Assembly: GCF_030272615.1 (NCBI RefSeq)
Contig: NC_081409.1
Coordinates: 473,862,573-473,926,572, forward strand
Direction of reading: 5' to 3'
Length of the DNA: 64,000 bases
Source: Cryptomeria japonica
Taxonomy: Eukaryota > Streptophyta > Pinopsida > Cupressales > Cupressaceae
The translations under genes were made by a program, and so were the position numbers. Below, piece after piece: positions 1 through 12,966 of the stretch; within the stretch, counting starts at the first letter, position 1; every line of letters begins with the position of its first letter. The notes under the pieces were generated by a model. The model was not told the origin of the DNA and searched no databases. It worked only from the letters and a program-made list of their open reading frames with translations.

Positions 1-337
1 ATGCTCTAGCACAAAATTCACACTAATTTGCAACATTTTAAACACATTTTATGCTCACATTTTAAAGCTAGCTGCAACCTCAAAAACTTAGGAAAACTCA
101 GGATCATCTTGACATTATGAAACCTTCTAAACACTTTGATCCTATTGACTTCAAAACTCAAAATTTAAACATTACTTGCACATTGAAGACCTCTGAGCAT
201 GACCACATAAAAAATGAGTCTCGGGCATGAAAGCCCAAAATTGCCACCCAACTGCCAAGAGTCCTAAACTAATAAAAGCGGAAAGTAGGAAAGAGGGGGT
301 CCCCGTTTGCAATGGGGCAATGTGTGAAAAGGTCACA
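1..337 (-). mobile_element. 5' part of a giant-LTR family unit, cut by the window edge
   Basis: Read on the minus strand, this begins TGTGACCTTTTCACACATTG and is followed by a 7-bp near-palindrome (CCCC...GGGG at 301-317). This matches the first 100 bp or so of the units at 20583 and 54356. No coding sequence is visible here. Only the start of the unit is present; the rest lies outside the window on the left. The exact tip (337 or 338) is uncertain. Confidence 0.55.
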
Positions 338-2700
338 AGTGGACCCAAATCTCAAAACCGTACACTATTGTAGGATTAATCTTTGATTAAAAAATACACA
401 TCTTGGAAGGGATATCCTGGAAATGAACTTGAAAACTTTAGTGTTGAAGAACATAAAGCAACATGGTATGCTTACTCAAATAAGTGAATGGGAAACCTAT
501 GTAATAACCTTAAAGAAATGTCTTTTTGATAGTTTCCAGCATGCTCATAAAATGCTTTGATCCATATGGAATAAAACATCATCATTGTGGAAATTTAAGA
601 GAAACATGACATCTATAGAACAAGATGTTCTCATTAGCGTGGGGTTAGGGTGCCATATGTGAGATTCCTTGAAAAAAATCATGGATTCTCCCATTCACGT
701 CCTTGATGAAATTCTATTGGGAGTCAACCACCAAGTTGCTTGGGAAATCTTTTTCACTTTTGAGCATCATTATGAGGTTCTTGATAGGTTAGTTTAACTC
801 CTTTCCCTGACCATTGAAGGACACAATGCTGCTTTGACCTTGTAGTTTTATGGTGTTACCATTTTTGAGAACAACATAGTTTCATGTCTCTTGCTCTAGC
901 CTCTATTATTAATAAATTGTTTGTGAAGGAAGCAAATGATATTTCTTCCAATGTGGTCATATTTCATGTGGGAGATAGACTTGTCCCCCTCAAAATCTTC
1001 ATGCTAGGAACTCAAAATCACTCAACTTGTCCCTCTCAAGAAATTTCATTAAGAAGTGGAGAGCTTTCATGTCTAAGCCATGACCATCAGCAAGGATTGG
1101 GGCTTTTGTGGAACTTGATGAGGAGTAAATTACCATTTTTGTTGCGTTTCGCATTGAGGGTGGATGCATCCCATTATAGCTCTCACTTTTTATCAGTGAA
1201 TGTCACTTAAGTAACTTTAAAGTTACTCAATTTTATGTTTTAAAAGTGACTCAAGTTTCACTCAGGTCACTTTTAGGGTTGGTTTGTTAGTTATAAAGTG
1301 TTTGTAATGAAAATTATGCATTAGTTATTCTACATAACTACCTCGCCAAGTTATAAAAGCATGGCAACTCCTCATTTGGAAGCTGCTTTGGACTACTAAC
1401 ATGTAAGGCTAATATTTTGGGAAGTTTCATCTTATAAAGAACATTTTGCAAGTAAATGAGAGCACCTTGAAGGTTTTTAGGTCTATAAGGATTTGTTTTC
1501 CACCTTTGGTTTTGCATTTTCTCTATGTTATTTATGTCATAACAAGTTGGTAATTGTTGGTTGGCTTAAAGATCATGTTCATCCATGCTTTTGTATGCTA
1601 TTCTAGCTAAACTTTTGTTTCTTGCAAAGTGATCAACCTAAGTGGAATTCTTTCATTATTCCTTTGAAGTGTTCGTTAATTTGCATTGAATTTGTTTATA
1701 GTTTCTTGAAATAATTAAATATTTCTTTGGTGTAAATTTGCATAAAAATCTCTTAGTACCACTATTATATTGTGGGAGAATGAGTGATTGTAATAGTGAC
1801 CGCATTTAAATAAATACATTATCTATAGTTTGTTATGGTCAATCAAAGTAAACGCTACATGCATATCTCATTCTACCTTGTTCATGGCATTAATATACAC
1901 TTTGATTTCACAGCCAATAATACATGCAAGGTGGTACTTTGGGTGATTGATATTTCTATTCCTCTTTATCCACAATAGTTGCAAATAATAGTCTCTGAGG
2001 TCGGTATTAGTTTGACATGTTTCCAAGTGGGGTCCATTCTGGGAGCAGGTTTCCTTACACTTCCTGATGTAATTGTATCTTGAGTGCTTATTTGACATTC
2101 ACAAAATCAGAAAAGTACATCTTAATGCAACATTTTTTAGTACAAGAATCATTATTTTTTTTAATAAAAATAGCATTTTAAAACTTAAACATAAACCCTA
2201 CATGGCACTCTAAAAAAATAGCATTTTTGTCTAAACATAAAATAAAATCAACATAAAATGGTTTGCATTTTGAACATAAATGAATAATATTAATAATTTA
2301 AGCAAAATAATATTTCTTCGTACTATAATTTAATAAACCCTAAGAAGTAAAAAAATCAGCATTATAACATATGAAAACTGAATTCAGTGCTTTTAAAACA
2401 CGTGTAAACACCTAAATTGAACATTTAGAAAAGGAATATTATTCTTGAAATGTTTGGAAAAAAAATGGTTTAGAACTTTAAAAATGATTGAATTTTGCTT
2501 TTCAAATCAGCTTCAAACTTATTCAAATGACTCAAACAAATTTGCAAGTGATGTGTGAGAAGATTGTACGGGTGGGATTTGTCAAATTATGGTAAAAAAT
2601 TTCATGTTTTTATTGTGTATAAATATGTTCAGACAGGGGCCTACTGCGCATGACTAGTTTGTGTGGTGGTCCTGCTGAATAATTGCAGTGAACTTGCCTA
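338..2700. other. No gene recognised; probable intron with old repeats
   Basis: AT-rich sequence with only short chance ORFs. The stretch around 410-860 reads like a very decayed + strand retrotransposon gag (several stop codons, scattered aromatic residues), but I cannot name the family. I see no splice-bounded reading frame that resembles the homeodomain gene. Confidence 0.4.
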
Positions 2701-2719
2701 AAGATTTTTGTGTATGTTG

Positions 2720-4260
2720 GTGAGAAATTCATCTTGCAATATAGCTCATGAGTTCTTGGAAGTCATACAAGTAATTGATGGGTTTTTATTCTAGTGAACA
2801 TGATCATGCACATAATGGCACTAAAATTCATTGTGTTTTGTGTGCTCATGAAAGATGAGATCAGGAATAAGTTTTAACACACCATGATAGTCACACAATA
2901 GAACTGTAGGTGGTTCTCAAGTATGCACATTTTTGTCAATAACTTAACCTTATTGCTTCACAAATAGTTCCACCCGCAGCATTATATATTTCTTCTGTGG
3001 AAGATATATCAAAAACTTGTTTTCTTCTTACTTTCTCATGATATTGAACTAGATCTCAAAAAAGAATACAAATTTCAAAGTGAGTTCCCTGTCATCCAGA
3101 GAACTTGCATAGTCTGCATGTGTGCATCCTATCGAGAAAAGTTGATCATTTTGCTTCTATACTGCATTGGACACAGATGTACGCCAACACTTTTTTTTAA
3201 AACTTTTTAGTGACACTTTTGTTCTTGAATGAACCTTAAAAGTTAACTCACAACATGGTTGGTATTTGAGTTCATGTATGTGAGTTAAATGAGACTCCCA
3301 ATCAACTGGCAATAAAGAGTTGCATTCACTTGAGGTGATGGATCAATTCTTGATAGTTGCGACTTATCTCTATTGGTGTTGACATGTTTGCAGTCTACCA
3401 TTCTGAATTTTTGAGCAATGTCTTGACATATTTCATTTGTGTCACAGAATTATGTTTTTTTTTTGCCACACCTCTAGTCCAAGGCAATAATGTAGAAGCT
3501 TGAGATCATTCTTTCTTGCTTCACTCATCCTTTGAGAATTTCTGGTGCTAACCACATTGTTCAACATAAATAATCAAAATTACAATTTGCACCCATTGCT
3601 TGTTGAGGTAGAGACTAGTATCATATGGATTTGTGGTGAATACATGTTGCAGAAGACGCCCGTAGATTTGGATGTACCACGATTTGGTAGCCTATTTCAA
3701 ACTGTAAAGAGATTTAATAAGCATGAACATCTTGTGCTATTGATTTGGTGTGGTGTATCTTGTCGCTGTGAGCCATATACTTTGCCCTTGAGATCTCTAT
3801 TTAGGAAAGCACACTTCACATCCATTTGATGTACTTGCCAATCTAATTGAGCTACCATAGCCAAAACAATTGTAATTGTCTTCATCTTTGTAGTGGGGAG
3901 AAATGTCTCTTCATAATTGGTTCCTTTTTTCTAAGCATAGCCGTTTGCTACAAGTCAAGTCTTATACTTGTTAGTTTTTCCATCTGCTTTGTAATTTATC
4001 TTGAACAATCATTTCCATCCAATTTCTTTCTTCGTAGTGGAAGATCAACAAGTTCCTATGTGCTATTCTTCATAAATGCGTAGTACTCAGCATCGATGGT
4101 ATCTTTCCATGACTTTGACTCAAGGGTTACCTTTACTGTTTATGGTTCTGAGTTGTGAATTACTGAAACAAATTAACTTCTGCACGAGTCTTGTTGCAAA
4201 CCTTTGGTATTGAGATAGAGATATTTGAAATTACATCTAATTCCACATCCTTCATAGTGC
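2720..4260 (-). pseudogene. Ty1/copia pol fragment (reverse transcriptase and RNase H), decayed
   Basis: The minus strand carries the usual copia order with many stops and frameshifts. Around 3700-4050 it reads as the N-terminal RT: a decayed KARLVAKGYAQ block, then YEETFLP, then VHQMDVKCAFLN (normally HQMDVKSAFLNG). Around 3480-3560 there is LHYCLGLEVWQ. Near 2960-3030 a decayed RNase H STEAEYxA motif reads SSTEEIYNAA, and near 2820-2870 FHEHTKHNEF matches the FHxRTKHIxI tail. In the intact family this region is the reverse transcriptase and RNase H of a virus-like-particle retroelement. It is broken beyond function. No LTRs or target-site duplication were found around it. Confidence 0.75.
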
Positions 4261-4467
4261 TGAAATAGCACTTTGGTATCTTGTGCATAGTAGGTGAGGG
4301 TGAAGATCGAGACTATTCTATCTATAACACATCTTCATAACAAATTTCGTATTTGTGCTCAACATCCTCAACTTCATCTTCATCACCTTGAAATATTTTT
4401 TGATGTTTGACATACCACACTAAATGATTTGAAGAGGATGCTTTTGCCTATGTATCATATATAAAAT

Positions 4468-5130
4468 CCTCATCACAATCTTCTGTAGAAGCAACATACC
4501 CTTATTACTTGTTAGTTCTCTTCTATTGGGATTCCTTTTTCTTGCACTCAGGCATTTTGTTATGGCCTAGTTTGTTTTACTCTCCATTGACAAAGGGATT
4601 ATACCAGCATTTTTTCTTTGGTGTGTGTTCAGCATTTTGTTTTTGTTTGGGTGAACCGCTCCAACATTCAAGTTTCTTTCCTCGTTGTGAATTGAGAGCT
4701 TGATTGTCTATGGTGTCAGGGACCTCATCTTGAATTGCTTCTTCTTTTTGAAGAATAACACTAACTCTTCAATGTAGGCTTTGTGTAGCATATAGAAAGT
4801 CCTCATCACAATCTTTTGTAGAAGCAACATGCCCTTATTACTTGTTAGTCCTCTTCTTTCGTGGATTCTTTTTCTTGTACCCTCAAGCATTTTGTTGTAG
4901 TTTAGTTGGTTTGGCTCTGCATTGGCAAAGGAGATATGCCAAGATTTCTTCTTTGGTGTATATTTGGTGCTCTGTTTGTGTTTGGTGAATCACTCCAACG
5001 TTCAAGTTACTTTCCTTGTTGTTATGCGAGATCTTGATTGTTTGTGGTGATAGTGACCTCATCTTGCTTTACTTATTCTTGCTAAAGCACAAGCACTAAC
5101 TCTTCAAACATGTTACAAAAAAATGAAAGG
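4468..5130. repeat. Tandem duplication, period about 333 bp
   Basis: The block beginning CCTCATCACAATCTT occurs at 4468 and again at 4801, and the two copies stay alignable through about 5130 (shared segments include GTAGAAGCAACAT and TTACTTGTTAGT). The copies differ at many positions, so the duplication is old. It lies next to the copia pol fragment and may be part of the same element (inference). Confidence 0.65.
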
Positions 5131-8100
5131 AAGGGGGTAGTGTTTTCAAGACAATTGGTATAAGAGAGTCATTTGAAATTGTTTACCCTAATCCGTGGAG
5201 TGATATTCTCATCTCTGCTTCTCTTCTCAAGTATCCCTCCAATTTCTCAGCACTTTGCATTTCAAGCCATTTAAGTGTCTTTGAAGGTGAAGAATCTGCT
5301 ATTTTTATATGAGGTTGTGCCTCATATGTGACACCAATATGTGTGTTTGGCCTTATCAAATCTTTGCTGCATGTTGGCATCAGTTGCAGGTCTCATGATA
5401 TTGCCATTCACAATATCCCAGAGTTCCCCAAAACTTCTTTTGGGTTTGGACGTTTGTTTTTAGGCTGATTAATTATCATCTCTTAACAATTGAGAGTTCA
5501 AAAGCATTATCTCAAGAGTTTTTGAAGCCTTTTGTCCTGACGAAGGCTCCCTATCTCTCCAAATAGATTCTCCTTTCTATATCACCTGGTTGACCAATTT
5601 ACTAATATACGTAGGCTTCCTATATACTTGTCTGTATGTTGATGAAGCTAGTCCTTTCTATATACTTGACAGAGACCTTAAAAGTTAAAACACGTGAGAA
5701 GGATGGTACATGGTACCCTTGGCAGTAGATGAAAAGGTTTGCGCTGTATGTGGAAGGATAAGCTTTTGATATAGTTTGTGAAGACCTGCTTCAATTTTTA
5801 TAGCCTAATATTAGGGCATGGATGGGTGGGATATGGAGTGAACTTTTTTCAAACAATTTGACCTGTTTCTCTTGAACAATTTTATGGTTGATGCTATAGA
5901 TGCTATTGTTTCAGCTTTGTTAGGTATTGAATGCAGTAGTTTCTCATGACAGCTTTACTTGTAAATGTGAACTAGAGGCATTGCTGATATTGAATGCTAC
6001 TAATGTTGTTATGTGACATACCAAAAAATGCTTATTGTATTATGTTAATTTGGAAAAAAATGCTTTGTAAAAGAAAAATTTCTCAGTACAATAATTAATA
6101 TAGTTTCCTTATTTTGTCATAAGTATATAATAATGCATTTTCATCTTGCAATTTGTTGGGTGAAAATTTTGTAAACCTGGGGATATTTACAAAATGTGGT
6201 TTTTAACCACAGTATGCAAGACAATATCTCTCAGAAGGCAAGATACAATTTGTCCTATTTATAAGGGAATGCTCCTCCTTTCTACTGCAATCTATATCTA
6301 ATATTATTCTACCTGCTAACTTTACACTAATCCAGGATGATACAGTTACTTCACTCTCTTTTTTTAGAGTAAGTATTTTCCCACTTCTCTATTTAGAATC
6401 GATTTCTTTTCTTAAGACTGAAAACAATTCTCACTTGTAGTAATTCAAAAATCTATACTAATTAGAAGCAAAGTGTCCATAAGAGTACAAAGCCTCCCGT
6501 TGCTTCCTTTTCTAAAAATGATTTATGGGATGGGAAAATAGCAACGAAGCTCAAAGTCTTCACCTTGCTACTATTCTATCAACCTCTTTACAAATAACTC
6601 TTTTAAGCAATATTTTCCCCAATTAAAAAATGAAGCACAAAGTCTTTATGTTGCTACTTAAATACTATTTATATCCTTCTCTAAGAACAACAAAGCAAAG
6701 CACAAAGTCTTTGAATGGTTATCGACACACAAGTCCTACTTTCAAATTCACAAAGTAACACAAAGTAACACAAAGTCTACTTAGCAAATTTAAATTACTC
6801 TTCAATATGTCACACAACTCATATTGCTTAACTCAAACTCTCAAGAATATATGGCATAAATGACATAAGAACATCTATATCATAAACAAAGATGATTCCA
6901 ACACAAAGTTTGAAAGCCAAAATTTGTCTTCTTCTTATTTTGTTTGAGCTTACAAAATCACAATTTGAACACAAAGTCTTACTTTGCTTTTCACTTTGGC
7001 AAAGCTTTGTTGCATAAAAATAAAAGATAAAAATTACAATGAGCACCCTCATATATATAGGAAAGGGGCAATGAGAAAAATTAGGAAAAACTCAACTAAT
7101 TATGACCAAGTCAAAAGTAGAGTTCGATTTGACTTAGGACTTGTGCAATCCTACGTGCAAAACTGTGTATACAAAATGACACTTGAAGTGTCGATCGGAA
7201 TTACAAATACTTGGAAATTTTTCTAAGTATAGAAATGTACCAATGTTGCAAGTATTGAAGATATTTTTCTATGACAATGATTTCATCTAATTCTGGAGGA
7301 CCTTTTTGAACTCTGATGCAATTCAAGCTATTTGCAATTGTCAGAACCATCTCCAAGAAAAAAGACAATGAAGTTCAAGAAGTAAGACTCCTATCTGGTC
7401 TTCCCACCATCCTCAGTGGCGTCAAACATTGTGAACAACTTAGATTTAACTGCCACGACTTGCTTTAGTTATATTTATGTTTTTTCCAATTTGTCTCGTT
7501 ACATAAATTGTCAAGAATCTACCATGAACTCAAATAAATCTTACGCTCTCTTAAGGGACATGTGAATGACTGGTGTGAAACCAGTACACTATTTTGCATC
7601 GTCAGCGCGGACTAGGGATTTGGATATTTTTGTAGTACATTTGTGTTTTATCCAAGTTGTCTTGCCAAATAAATCACTTAGTATTATATTTGTTACATTT
7701 CCATTGTTTTTCAACATGAATTGTCAATAATCTATTATGAATATAAATATCTTATGTTGTACTTGTTTATTAAATGCTGTTTACAAAGGATGGTTTCAGC
7801 AGGTATTTTTACCAGCAGTTTTGTTTTATATTGATGAAGAAGCTTCTTATTTTGAGAGAACATACGAAGAAGAAATATTGTGTCCATTCAATATCATATT
7901 GACACCGACTAGATGGAATATGAGTTTCAATGTGTAATATATAAAATAAAGTTACAGTTTATACTTGTAAATTTGTAATAAATGAAATTGTCTTTTTGTT
8001 TTATCCTTTCCATCTCTATTATTGCATGTTGTGTTCACAGTAAATGAATTCGTCCTTTTTGTTTATCCATTCCTGATCTGTTTCCCACTAAAATTAACTA

Positions 8101-8249
8101 CTAAGTTTCTTAAGTTCACGGGAATTGAAAAATGTAAAGCAATACAGCGGGATACTATTTTGGAATACACAAATTGTGGTTGCAGCTCCAGTATATGGAA
8201 TTCAAAGGTTGGTTGGAAACTTGATTATATCCTTTATTTATTCATACAG
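5131..8249. other. No gene recognised; probable intron upstream of the homeodomain exon
   Basis: AT-rich sequence with no recognisable protein family. Between about 6640 and 6990 the word CACAAAGTCT recurs at irregular spacing, a weak degenerate repeat. The 3' end carries a normal plant acceptor (pyrimidine-rich tract and TTCATACAG at 8241-8249). A PHD-finger exon expected upstream in this gene family was looked for and not found, so it probably lies outside the window. Confidence 0.45.
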
Positions 8250-8480
8250 GAAATGTTTGGCAAAGATGAATCCAATAAAGATGAGCTCAGTGAAGATGAA
8301 GACTGGGGGCCGAGCAGGAGATCTAGAAAGGTAAAGCAGCCGGATATAGATGCTGCAAAAGATCCTCCTCCAGAAGTAAAAAACGACACTAGCAAAGGAG
8401 AGAAGATTGGGGGAGTACATGCAGCTGGTAGTATGCACGATAAAAAACGTATCATCAGACTGCCAGCTAAAGCAGTTGAG
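8250..8480 (+). CDS. PRH: Exon of a PRH/HAT3.1-type homeodomain protein (linker and homeodomain start)
   Basis: A 231-bp internal exon (77 codons, phase 0 at both ends), bounded by acceptor TTCATACAG at 8241-8249 and donor GAG|GTAACA at 8480/8481. It encodes EMFGKDESNKDELSEDEDWG, then a basic patch RRSRKVK, then HDKKRIIRLPAKAVE. The SEDEDWGP acidic-to-basic linker followed by RLPxxAVE is typical of plant PRH/PRHA-type PHD-finger homeodomain transcription factors, where it lies between the PHD finger and the homeodomain. The last residues (KRIIRLPAKAVE) form the N-terminal arm and start of helix 1 of the homeodomain. They join in frame to the exon at 46242 to give AVEKLREVFSENELP. The protein should be nuclear and bind DNA. 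Choice of PRH over HAT3.1 rests on my memory of the family sequence. Confidence 0.82.
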
Positions 8481-8989
8481 GTAACAGAAATATACTTAGT
8501 TTGGAACAGATGAACACCTTTAGGATTTGAGATATCTAGTTATTTATATCACTGTACTTTGAATTTACATAGCATATGATTATGCATTTACCATCCATTT
8601 TGAGCTTGTTTACAGGCTTTTCTGTTTATAAGATCATACATGTCTGACACCCAATCAACATGCTAGATCTATCAAAATGGAAATACAGAGATTCCTCAAG
8701 TTTTCATTTGTACCTAAGTTACTGGTCTTGGTACTGGTATGGGTTTGAGTTTGAGGGTTTGGTTTGCATGTTCGGCCAATTTTTTTGGAGTTGGCTTGTT
8801 CCTTTCAAAATGAAAAACATATAAAAATCAGAAATATATACACATTTGCAGCAGTAATTAAATCCAAAATACACCACACAACATCGTATATTATATAATC
8901 AACAAAACTACCATTTTAATATTCAAATATTAGTCAAAATTGAATGTCATGATATATATTAAAGTTAAAAAATAATAATGGCAGGTGCC

Positions 8990-9666
8990 AACAATCAGCC
9001 ATCATAGATAAAAAATCATTATATGGGTCTTCAAAAATATCATCATTGTCATCCATATTAGATAATGTAGGTATTAATAACTTAGAAGAACCACAAAGAG
9101 TGCCATTGGCATTGGTACTAGCACTAGCACACTAATGCTCGCTATTTGGCTTATCGTCAACATCAAGTGCAACAAAGTGGAAGTGGAAGCATCCAAGTCC
9201 ATATGTTTTGGCTCAATATCCCACTTCTTTGTGTCCATTTCCTTGTAGCCACTTTCTTTGTGTGTAAGGAGCCCAAGTCTGAATGTACATACTCCATGTC
9301 CTTTGCCTTTTTTGAGTGTAGCCAATTGCACTTTACTGAGTGGATGAAGGAGGATGGGCTCCAATTCCTCTTGGATGTAGATGAATTAGCAACCTATTAA
9401 CACAAATTTAGAGAGTTAAGAGGTAGAAATTTTAAAAATTTAAATTATAAATTAAAATATACATAAAACTTAAAAGAGGAAAGATTCCTTTTTTATGAAA
9501 CTTGTTATAAATTTTGATCGCAAGAGGTTGTGGGTGTGTGAATGATTGGCCATGGAAGTACCACCAATTATGAGTATAGACTTCATACTTATACTAGAGT
9601 CACTGGAGCAAGCAAATTCCATGAACCCAACCTTCACTGCATCTTGCATCTCATGATCAATGAAAG
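8990..9666 (-). pseudogene. hAT transposase, C-terminal part
   Basis: On the minus strand 9270-9380 reads RNWSPSSFIHSVKCNWLHSK, then KAKDMEYVHSDLGSL. This is the hAT dimerisation signature (RNWSTYSFIHSxKRNxLxxx, then DLVYVHxNLRLL). Downstream, at about 9000-9060, there is an acidic tail NMDDNDDIFEDPYNDF. The segment at 9540-9666 (IDHEMQDAVKVGFMEF) continues the coding sequence found at 18260, across the insertion at 9672. Stops and frameshifts interrupt it. In an active element this domain mediates transposase dimerisation; here it is a relic. Confidence 0.78.
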
Positions 9667-9671
9667 AGTTT

Positions 9672-11320
9672 TGTAGTATCCCTTGCCAATTCTGACCTCA
9701 AAATGCTGATTAGAGGCTCAAGGAATATCATCAAAGACTTTGCATACAACCTCTTTACTTGCTGTTTCTATGTTTCAGTCTGATAATGATTGCTTGAAAT
9801 GATGTCAAATGTGATTTAAATGCTTTCAAATAGTTACTAAGATGTCTAGGCAAAGAACCATAATGCAAATGCAATTCTTTTTGTCTTTTTGAATGCATAT
9901 AGATGACCCACACAAAGTAAATATGCACCTACGACAGCTAGACATTAATACAAACAGTTGGCATGCAAACTAAATATGAGAGAGACAACTCTTGACATTC
10001 AAACTCCTTCTGACTACAATGATATTAGAATGCAATGAGATTGCTTACAAACTGAAATGACAAGCAAGTACCAAACTGATATAAATGTGCATATACAGCT
10101 GCTTAATAACGACGACTAATACAACCGTAAAAATGATGCCAACTACACTAGAAAAACATGAAAGAACCTGATGTAAAGAAGTTATTATGATTGATGAAGA
10201 TGTGGCAGACCCTTGTGCAAAGAATGGAGACTCTTTGAAGCCAAATCGTGCCTCTCATGTAGCCGCCCCTATTCTAGCATGAACTTCTGATATAAAGTTG
10301 TAGCAGCAATAATGAAGATCTTCAACAATGTCTTTTTTCAATGTATTTAAATCTGCAAAAGATATTCTTTGAAAACTCCTTGAAGATTCTGAAAGAAATA
10401 TAAATCTTATCCAATGAAACACCAACTGGACCTCTGTATGAAGCCCACAGTCAAGCAATGATTTAGCTGGTCTTTCATGGCCTCAATATTGCATAAACAC
10501 TTAAGAGATTTCGTTCTCCAATGCTGAAGTTGCCTAAAACCCTAGGTTTCAATGCACAACACCTAAAAGAAAAGACAAATGATTATCAATAACGAGTTTG
10601 ATTTTCTTTTTGAAACCTTTTATATCCTCTCAACTCTTGAATGCCTTCAATTCCCTTTTGAAATCCACTTTAGGGTTTTAATAACTTTATACTAACTTTT
10701 CAAAAGGGTCGATCCCTTCATTTGGTGCAAAAGAAAATAATATAAAGTATATATATTAATAATCACTTAATATCTCCCTTGAAATTGGTACTTTATATTA
10801 TTCCTCATATGCACTTTATAATTTGACTTAATAAATTCATTAAATGCTCTCACTTTATAATTTGACTTTATGATATTAAATCCCCTTTAATCATAAAGTC
10901 ACATGAGGTCAATATTACATTCCCTTAAAATAATTAATTATTATTTAAAGTAACACTTTAATAATAATTAAATGTCATAACTCCATTAATAAGCATTATC
11001 TAATGATTCTGACTTCATCATTGGCTAGCCCATTGCTCCCACTATCAATCTAGATGCCTTACTAAAAATAGTAAGGGGACCTCTTTAACATCCATTGACT
11101 TACTATAAATAGTAAGGCCCTCAAAACGGAACCAGAAACCTTTGAATATCATTGCCTCAGAAGAAATGAAAGATCTGGTGAGATAAACACTTACAACGGC
11201 CACCTGAAGAGCTCCAAAACTCCCAAATTGGACCCTCTAATCCACCATACTATCTTACGAGGGTCAAAATAATACGCTAACCCCTCGAACTTTGATGCTC
11301 ACGAAAATGGGGACATTATA
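9672..11320 (-). repeat. 3' LTR of the pol-less element
   Basis: 1,649 bp, closely similar to 16854-18254. It contains about 200 bp (near 10060-10260) and about 80 bp (near 10300-10385) that are missing from the other LTR. It begins TATAATGTCC on the minus strand where the 5' LTR begins TGTAATGTTC, so the terminal G has mutated or the end is variable. Confidence 0.88.
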
Positions 11321-11337
11321 GTCCGCCCTCCCTAAAA
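11321..11337 (-). other. Polypurine tract
   Basis: On the minus strand TTTTAGGGAGGGCGGAC lies directly before the 3' LTR. It is the expected primer for plus-strand DNA synthesis. Confidence 0.7.
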
Positions 11338-12966
11338 TTGCTTGTCCTCGAGCAATCTCTATTGCGAAATAATTTCACTCCACCAGAGGTCCAAAAGATG
11401 AATTGTGAAATGTCTCTCACATCTCCAACCAACCCTTGTAGCAGCAACATAAACACAACTGCGCAAGGACAAACATCATTCCAACTATCCAACCCCTGCG
11501 CACAAGAATAGTGCATCAAAATCAAAACATGTTCAAGAAGGCCAAGGATGAACCGATATACTCTCAACACACCAAACATGCTTCAATGCTCAACTGCAAA
11601 CCCTATCTGGAATCCCGATGCACCCAAAGAATCCGAAACTCTACACTCAATGCTCAACGGAATGCCAGGATCCCAAATCACTCTGTAGAGTACTCCATCC
11701 AAACCATGTGGCATCAACATGATACCATTGTATAGTGCAACTAAGTCAACCCTAACACAAGGAAGAAGTAATCCACCAGCTGGAACAATCCTTGGATCCC
11801 ATAGCCAGTATAGAAGTCTGCCATGAGAAACACTCCCAGACCTCCGCTGCTCAAATCTGATCTCAACTTCACCATGCCAAAAGTGGTGAAGTCAACGAAT
11901 GGGACTCATCCTAATAGTAGTGCTAAACTTGTCGCTACTCAGGTCCCAATGCAAACCAAACTCACATCCATCTGCTTTGTGGAGATATGAATAAGTTAAT
12001 AATTGAAGGTATTTGCATCACCACAACTATCTCCATACTCTACTGAACTCCCATAAATGCGTTGACTCCGCAAGTAATCCAAATTGTAGCCATCGATACC
12101 ATCTACTAAAGATGGTGAATACCCATCCCACAATAGATGGTGTAATTTTAGAACCAATCCACACTGATGCATCATCAAGTCCTCCATGTGTGGATCAAAA
12201 GAAAAATGATGAGCGTTCCCCATTGTGCAATTACGGTAGAAGGCTCCAACCTTGGTCAATGGCTCATCACTAGCAACACTGGAATAAAGAGACGACTCCA
12301 ATCTCTGATCCCGAATCACTGTTTGGGTTAGGGCCTTTGGCAACTTGCTTTGCAAACCCAACCACAAAATCTATGAAGAAACATTGTAGTCAAAGTACCT
12401 ACAATGACTCTCACAAAACGTCTGATAGTGCATGAACCATGAATGATAGTGCATGAACCATGAATGAGAGTATCCTTAGTGACCCCAAATGGTCCCTCAT
12501 GAAACTCCGAACTCGCAAGTAGGTACTCAACAAATGTATCGGCGTGGTAAAAATGAAATAAGGCGGAATCAACCTTATCCTCTAAAACCTGCAGCTGATC
12601 ACTTTGACTTTGCGACATAACAAGATGTCTATCATATCGGCTGCATGAGATGAAGTAACATATTTGCTTCTAGGAGAGGGAAACAAATCAACATGAGAGC
12701 CATACTCCCAACCAGATGACATCCTGTGAATCTCCTATGAAGATGATGGAGTAGTGTCACGTACCAACACACAACTCTCGGGAGAGTCCACCACCACACA
12801 AGAGCTATTAGCAATCTGACCCGCATCATCTGACATAGTACTGACCTCAAGAGAACTTGACACAACATGTGGTTCTTTGCTGCTCTCAATCCAAGTACTC
12901 ATCCCATTTGAGACTACTATGTCAGATTTCGTGATGGATGTAGCCACATCTGCATTACAACCTGTG

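Noticed and set aside
3545-3829. A 94-codon + strand ORF
   Set aside because: It is the antisense shadow of the copia reverse transcriptase on the minus strand.
8022-8513. A 163-codon open frame spanning the homeodomain exon
   Set aside because: It starts at a TTG and its first 76 codons lie in intron sequence before a good acceptor at 8249. The real exon is 8250-8480.
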